Positions 60,482 through 64,000 of a stretch of DNA of 64,000 nt are shown piece after piece. Source of the stretch: Flagellimonas lutimaris (GTDB lineage: Bacteria > Bacteroidota > Bacteroidia > Flavobacteriales > Flavobacteriaceae); contig NZ_QXFH01000077.1 in NCBI RefSeq assembly GCF_003581615.1, forward strand, positions 566,070-630,069. Direction: 5' to 3'. The notes below the pieces were generated by a model. That model saw only the letters and a list, made by a program, of their open reading frames with translations. It was not told where the DNA came from and searched no databases. Numbering within the stretch: the first letter of the stretch is position 1; the number at the start of each line of letters is the position of its first letter. Position numbers and translations under genes: made by a program.

Positions 60482-61273
60482 ATGAAGTTGAAAATATCAG
60501 ATAGACGAAAGAAAATCATAAACAGGATTTATAAAATATCCCTTGTAATTATAGGTCTGGTAATTGTATTGTTTAATGACACTTTTGGCAAGTTAGAAGG
60601 GTTTGTAGAGTTTATTGTCCTGTACTTTACTCTTTTATTTATAACAATAGCATACTGGGTTTTTAAACAAATCAAATCAATTATTCGCTTAAAGAATGAA
60701 AAAGAAAAAACAGAATTACTGCATTTAAAAAGTCAGGTGAATCCACATTTCTTCTTCAATACACTCAACAATTTATATGGATTAATGGAGAAAGATTCCA
60801 AGGAGCGGGAAATGGTACTCAAACTGTCCGACATGATGCGATATAGTATTTATGAAGGGCAAAAAGATAGGGTTACCCTTCAACAAGAAATAGATTACCT
60901 AAAAAACTATATTGCGCTTCAAGAAATACGCTATCATAAAAAGTCCGACGTTCAGTTTAATACTGAAGTTGAGAATCCTGATGCTAAAATAATGCCTTTA
61001 TTATTTATTATTCTAGTCGAGAATGCCTTTAAGCATGGCTTGGAAAACTTGGAAAAAGGTGCCTATATTCATATTGACTTAACCGAAGGGGATAATGAAG
61101 TGAATTTTGTAATTGAAAATAATTTTGAAGTACAGCAAGAATCCAATACATCAGGAATTGGTTTAAAAAACTTAAAAAGAAGATTAGCGTTAGTCTACCC
61201 AAATAGGCATACGCTTTCGTTTGATGTAAACCCTAATAGTTATAATGTTAAACTATCTCTAAAGCTAAAATAA
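60482..61273 (+). CDS. LytS-type sensor histidine kinase (second copy)
   Basis: A 263-residue kinase with only two predicted spans (about 15-32 and 42-62), shorter than the first copy, then the His_kinase domain with H89 in SQVNPHFFFNTLNN and the ATPase segment ILVENAFKHGLEN and GIGLKNLKRRL. It is divergent from the ABC-M1 operon, and its stop overlaps the start of the response regulator by one base. The placement suggests that it senses the transporter or its substrate and regulates that operon; this is inference. Confidence 0.92.
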   Translation: MKLKISDRRKKIINRIYKISLVIIGLVIVLFNDTFGKLEGFVEFIVLYFTLLFITIAYWVFKQIKSIIRLKNEKEKTELLHLKSQVNPHFFFNTLNNLYGLMEKDSKEREMVLKLSDMMRYSIYEGQKDRVTLQQEIDYLKNYIALQEIRYHKKSDVQFNTEVENPDAKIMPLLFIILVENAFKHGLENLEKGAYIHIDLTEGDNEVNFVIENNFEVQQESNTSGIGLKNLKRRLALVYPNRHTLSFDVNPNSYNVKLSLKLK

Positions 61274-61968
61274 TGAGATATCTAATCATAGATGATGAAC
61301 ATATCGCACACAAGATTATAATGGAATATTGTGAAATGCTTCCACACATGAAGTTGCAAAAAAACTGTTATAGCGCTTTGGAAGCTCTTGAGTATTTAAA
61401 TACACATCAAGTGGACTTGATCTTTTTAGATATAAATATGCCAAAGCTTAAAGGGTTTGAGTTTTTAAAAACATTATCAGCGCCTCCAAAAGTTATAGTC
61501 ACTACGGCATATAGTGAGTTTGCCATAGAAGGTTATGAGCTTAATGTTTCGGATTACTTATTAAAACCGTTTAGTTTAGAGCGCTTTTTAAAGGCCGTAA
61601 ACAAAGTTATGGGCTCAAATACCAATTTAAAAAATGCGAGTTCAGAAGAAAATGACAGGGCAACAAAACGTATATTTTTGCGTCAGAATAAATCGTATAT
61701 CCAAGTAGAAGTAGATACTATTTTATTTATTGAAGCTGCCGGAAATTATACCAAAATTGTTTCTAAAACCGATACCATTACCATACGCGAAAAAATATCC
61801 GATATATTAGAATCACTACCATCAGATGATTTTATACAAGTGCACAAATCATTCGCGGTGGCCATAAAATATATTAATAGAATTGAGGGAAATAGAATAC
61901 ATATCCAAGACCATACAATTCCAATTGGCAAATTATATAAAGCCAACCTTATTAAGATTTTGAACTAG
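61273..61968 (+). CDS. LytTR-domain response regulator (second copy)
   Basis: A 231-residue regulator with receiver D53 in LIFLDINMPKLKG, the acidic pair IIDDEH (5-10) and KPFSLERF (about 97-104), then a LytTR domain (about 130-231; IEAAGNYTKIVS, VHKSFAVAIKYINRI). It shares the length and layout of the regulator at 42616. It overlaps the kinase stop by 1 bp, so the pair is translated together. Binding sites could lie in the 60274-60481 gap; ACTGTTCGT near 60275 is one base off the LytTR consensus. Confidence 0.92.
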   Translation: MRYLIIDDEHIAHKIIMEYCEMLPHMKLQKNCYSALEALEYLNTHQVDLIFLDINMPKLKGFEFLKTLSAPPKVIVTTAYSEFAIEGYELNVSDYLLKPFSLERFLKAVNKVMGSNTNLKNASSEENDRATKRIFLRQNKSYIQVEVDTILFIEAAGNYTKIVSKTDTITIREKISDILESLPSDDFIQVHKSFAVAIKYINRIEGNRIHIQDHTIPIGKLYKANLIKILN

Positions 61969-61992
61969 AGACTTCCCAAAGTAATTATTAAA

Positions 61993-62090
61993 TACCATTC
62001 CACACATTACCCTCCCCCACTCCTATTCGACTTCGCTCAGGACAGGCTCCGGTTATGCAAAACCGCATGCTATTACATTATTTAAGGATA
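61993..62090. repeat. Dispersed intergenic repeat, copy C (partial)
   Basis: CACACATTACCCTCCCCCAC then CTATTCGACTTCGCTCAGG, followed by a GCATGCTATTACATT block, overlaps in part with copies A and B. It lies between the second LytTR gene and the second sigma factor. No gene is seen in 61969-62261. Confidence 0.45.
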
Positions 62091-62261
62091 TTAGGTAGTG
62101 TTCTTGCCAATAAAATGAGACAAAATCTAAATTTTCAACACAAAACGGGATGAAAAGATGCTTTTTTATAAAGTATTTTCAAAGAAAATCGAATTTTACT
62201 AGGATTTCTGCAAAATATGATTAAGTTATATATAGATAGAATGTGATACTAAAATAAATAT

Positions 62262-63122
62262 ATGAGGCAACTAAAGATTACCAAACAAATTACAAACAGG
62301 GATACTAAATCATTAGAAAAGTACTTTCAAGAAATTTCCAAAATTGATTTGATAACTGCGGACGAGGAAGTAGAACTGGCCAGAAGAATTCGGGAAGGTG
62401 ATCAAGCTGCACTTAATAAATTAGTGAATGCCAATCTGCGTTTTGTGGTGTCTACCGCAAAACAATACCAAGGAAGTGGCCTAAGGCTTTCCGACCTGAT
62501 CAATGAAGGAAATATCGGTTTGGTGAAAGCAGCCAAACGTTTCGATGAAACAAGGGGATTTAAATTTATTTCCTATGCGGTTTGGTGGATCAGACAGTCC
62601 ATACTACAGGCAATTTCACAAAACTCCCGTATGGTGCGGTTACCCCTTAATAAGATTGGTGAAATCAGTAAAATAAAGAAAGTGTTTTCATCTTTGGAGC
62701 AAACACATCAAAGACCTCCAAGTGCGACGGAAATAGCAAATGAACTTGATATGAGTTCAGCCAAGGTAAAGTTGGCCATGAAAAACTCGGGAAAGCACTT
62801 GTCCATGGATGCACCTTTTGAGCCTGGTGAATCTTCCAACCTTTACAACGTTATAGCATCAAAGAACACCACACGTCCGGATGATAAAATGATAAAGGAT
62901 TCCCTAAGCGCCGATATTAACCAAGCATTAAAAACTCTACCTGACCGTGAGAGCGAAATTATACGTCTTCATTATGGTCTTGGAGAACGGAGCCCAAAAA
63001 GTCTGGGCGAGATAGGTGAATTATTTGATATCACTAGGGAACGTGTAAGGCAAATTAGGGAAAAAGCTATCCGAATGCTGAGAAAACGTTCGCACAACCA
63101 AGTATTACAGGCCTATTTGTAG
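62262..63122 (+). CDS. Second RpoD-type sigma factor
   Basis: A 286-residue sigma-70 factor beginning MRQLKITKQITNRDTKSLEK, with region 2 segments [20 protein letters not shown] and [14 protein letters not shown] and a region 4.2 helix-turn-helix [20 protein letters not shown]. It is close to the rpoD product at 8161 but differs in the region 3-4 linker ([20 protein letters not shown] and HQRPPSATEIANELDMSSAK). Having two such short primary-type factors in one 64-kb stretch points to a recent duplicate that may serve an alternative state; which is essential cannot be read. It ends at a terminator. Confidence 0.93.
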   Translation: MRQLKITKQITNRDTKSLEKYFQEISKIDLITADEEVELARRIREGDQAALNKLVNANLRFVVSTAKQYQGSGLRLSDLINEGNIGLVKAAKRFDETRGFKFISYAVWWIRQSILQAISQNSRMVRLPLNKIGEISKIKKVFSSLEQTHQRPPSATEIANELDMSSAKVKLAMKNSGKHLSMDAPFEPGESSNLYNVIASKNTTRPDDKMIKDSLSADINQALKTLPDRESEIIRLHYGLGERSPKSLGEIGELFDITRERVRQIREKAIRMLRKRSHNQVLQAYL

Positions 63123-63143
63123 TGAGCAGAAAATAATAATATG

Positions 63144-63170
63144 AAAAAGCCAACCTAAAGGTTGGCTTTT
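63144..63170. terminator. Terminator between the second sigma factor and the reductase
   Basis: AAGCCAACC-TAAA-GGTTGGCTT with A and T runs outside the stem; suited to both directions. Confidence 0.9.
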
Positions 63171-63197
63171 CTGTTCTTCATAAATAGGTATTTCCTT

Positions 63198-63869
63198 TTA
63201 GGACAACTCCTCGGCAACCATTTGGTCTTTCGAAATACCGATCTCTTCTAAATCCTGCTGTACCGACTTCATCATGGGTGGCGGTCCACAAAGATAAAAC
63301 TTGGCGTCCTTATCCGTAATATGTTCTTTTAAAAACTGGATGTCTATAAAACCGTGAGGATACTTACTGCTCTGTTCATCCGAAAGGATATTGATAAAGT
63401 CTTTCCCCAACCATTTTTCAAATTCTGCCTGCATGATAATATCCTTTTCACGCTTATTGGCGAACAACAAACGATTGCCTTCCAGTTGGTGCTTCCGGGC
63501 CAAATCCCTAAAAATAGCGATAAAAGGGGTCACCCCTGCCCCACCGGCCAAAAATATGCCGGGACCTTGGTAGGATATGGCGCCCCAAACATCTTCCAAC
63601 AATAGATGGTCGCCTTGTTCCAGCGTTTGCAGCATATCCGTTACACCGTTATGATCGGGATATACCTTTATGGTAAACTGTAAAAAACCATCATCCGGAA
63701 GTCCCGTAAACGTAAACGGGCGCTTTTTGTCCCGCCAACCTTCCTTATCCAAAGCAACTTCGGTAGCCTGACCTGGCTCAAAAGTATAATCGGCAGGTCG
63801 TTCCGTCTGAATTTGAAGTACATCGTGGGTTATAAATCCTATTTCTTGAATTTTTACTTTATGTGGCAT
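63198..63869 (-). CDS. FAD-dependent flavodoxin/ferredoxin reductase-like protein
   Basis: A 223-residue FNR-like oxidoreductase without an iron-sulfur domain. The FAD-binding half holds the RPFTFTGLP segment (about 50-58, R-P-[FY]-[TS]-type), and the NAD(P)-binding half starts GPGIFLAGGAGVTPFIAIFR (about 102-121) with FYLCGPPPMMKSV near the C-terminus. It would pass electrons from NAD(P)H to a small flavin or iron-sulfur protein or to a quinone. Cytoplasmic. It converges on the second sigma factor with a shared terminator; a minus-strand terminator is seen just upstream, at 63927-63966. Confidence 0.9.
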   Translation of the reverse strand: MPHKVKIQEIGFITHDVLQIQTERPADYTFEPGQATEVALDKEGWRDKKRPFTFTGLPDDGFLQFTIKVYPDHNGVTDMLQTLEQGDHLLLEDVWGAISYQGPGIFLAGGAGVTPFIAIFRDLARKHQLEGNRLLFANKREKDIIMQAEFEKWLGKDFINILSDEQSSKYPHGFIDIQFLKEHITDKDAKFYLCGPPPMMKSVQQDLEEIGISKDQMVAEELS

Positions 63870-63926
63870 ATAGTGCTTTTAGTGGTTAACAAATATCTTT
63901 TTTCTTTTTCTTGGAGGGTCCGTCCT

Positions 63927-63966
63927 AAAAAAGATACTGACTTACGAAAAGCCAGCATCTTTCAAT
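63927..63966 (-). terminator. Minus-strand intrinsic terminator of a gene to the right of the window
   Basis: On the minus strand AAAGATGCTGGCTT pairs with AAGTCAGTATCTTT by two G-U pairs around TTCGT and is followed by a T run. It lies 57 bp upstream of the reductase start, so it ends a transcript entering from beyond 64000. Minus-strand codons reading TLEK then a TAG at 63984-63986 may be the end of that gene. Confidence 0.6.
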
Positions 63967-64000
63967 ACAACGGATTCGTAGTACTATTTTTCTAAGGTAA

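Noticed and set aside
1..64000. CRISPR array, tRNA, rRNA, insertion sequence, prophage
   Set aside because: No regularly spaced identical repeats, no recognisable cloverleaf or rRNA segment, and no transposase, integrase or phage gene was found by reading.

Overview
The window looks like a chromosomal segment of a marine-type member of the Flavobacteriaceae (Bacteroidota). This rests on the low G+C content, the many short lipoprotein signal sequences, the ~287-residue primary-type sigma factor, the 4-subunit-free style of small operons, and the upstream elements that fit the Bacteroidota promoter form TTG-N(17-23)-TAnnTTTG (examples at 4747, 9221, 15356 and 60307). The genus cannot be fixed from the sequence. 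No tRNA, rRNA, CRISPR array, transposase, integrase or phage gene was recognised.

Positions 1 to about 39.9 kb read as ordinary core and metabolic chromosome. They hold a truncated membrane protein, a cysE-cysM cysteine pair, DUF2461 and DUF72 proteins, a thioesterase, an M19 dipeptidase, and a small unit with a histidine-less Hpt-like protein and two tandem tiny peptides that ends at a strong terminator. Then come rpoD, a DEAH helicase, a glycosyltransferase, a D-aminoacylase-like amidohydrolase, and a Nudix-type regulator divergent from a GH3 glucosidase with two 21-bp operators between them. These are followed by an acyl-CoA ligase, a nitrilase, menB, a duplicated structured intergenic element, and a serine hydrolase. 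A pirin-led operon of envelope genes follows (heme/FG-GAP lipoprotein, 3D-domain protein, amidase, M14 peptidase, DUF1080 protein), then a second DUF1080 protein, a VWA lipoprotein, moaD-mobA, an FCD/GntR regulator divergent from a trehalase across a perfect palindrome, lipoproteins, an aldehyde dehydrogenase and a universal stress protein.

From about 39.9 to 62.2 kb the texture changes: base composition is visibly more AT-rich, gaps are longer, short dispersed repeats recur, and decayed genes appear. This accessory-looking region carries serine hydrolases (two intact, one frameshifted, one reduced to a TPR tail), two LytS/LytTR two-component pairs, an FG-GAP protein, an alpha/beta hydrolase, a quinone-reductase-like enzyme, a PD40 lipoprotein, a metallo-beta-lactamase-fold protein, an intact and a dead DUF4386 gene, an outer-membrane barrel and a FlgO/TPR/AraC regulator. 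It ends with an ABC ATPase and an ABC permease-M1 peptidase fusion divergent from the second LytS/LytTR pair. A second RpoD-type sigma factor and a flavodoxin-reductase-like protein close the window.

The most promising unexplained features are the tandem tiny peptides at 7860-8087, the duplicated structured element at 22678-23232, the twin operators at 15324-15380, the 22-bp palindrome at 52045, an 18-bp sequence shared directly upstream of two unrelated start codons (47502 and 60274), and a MoaD homologue that lacks its C-terminal diglycine.
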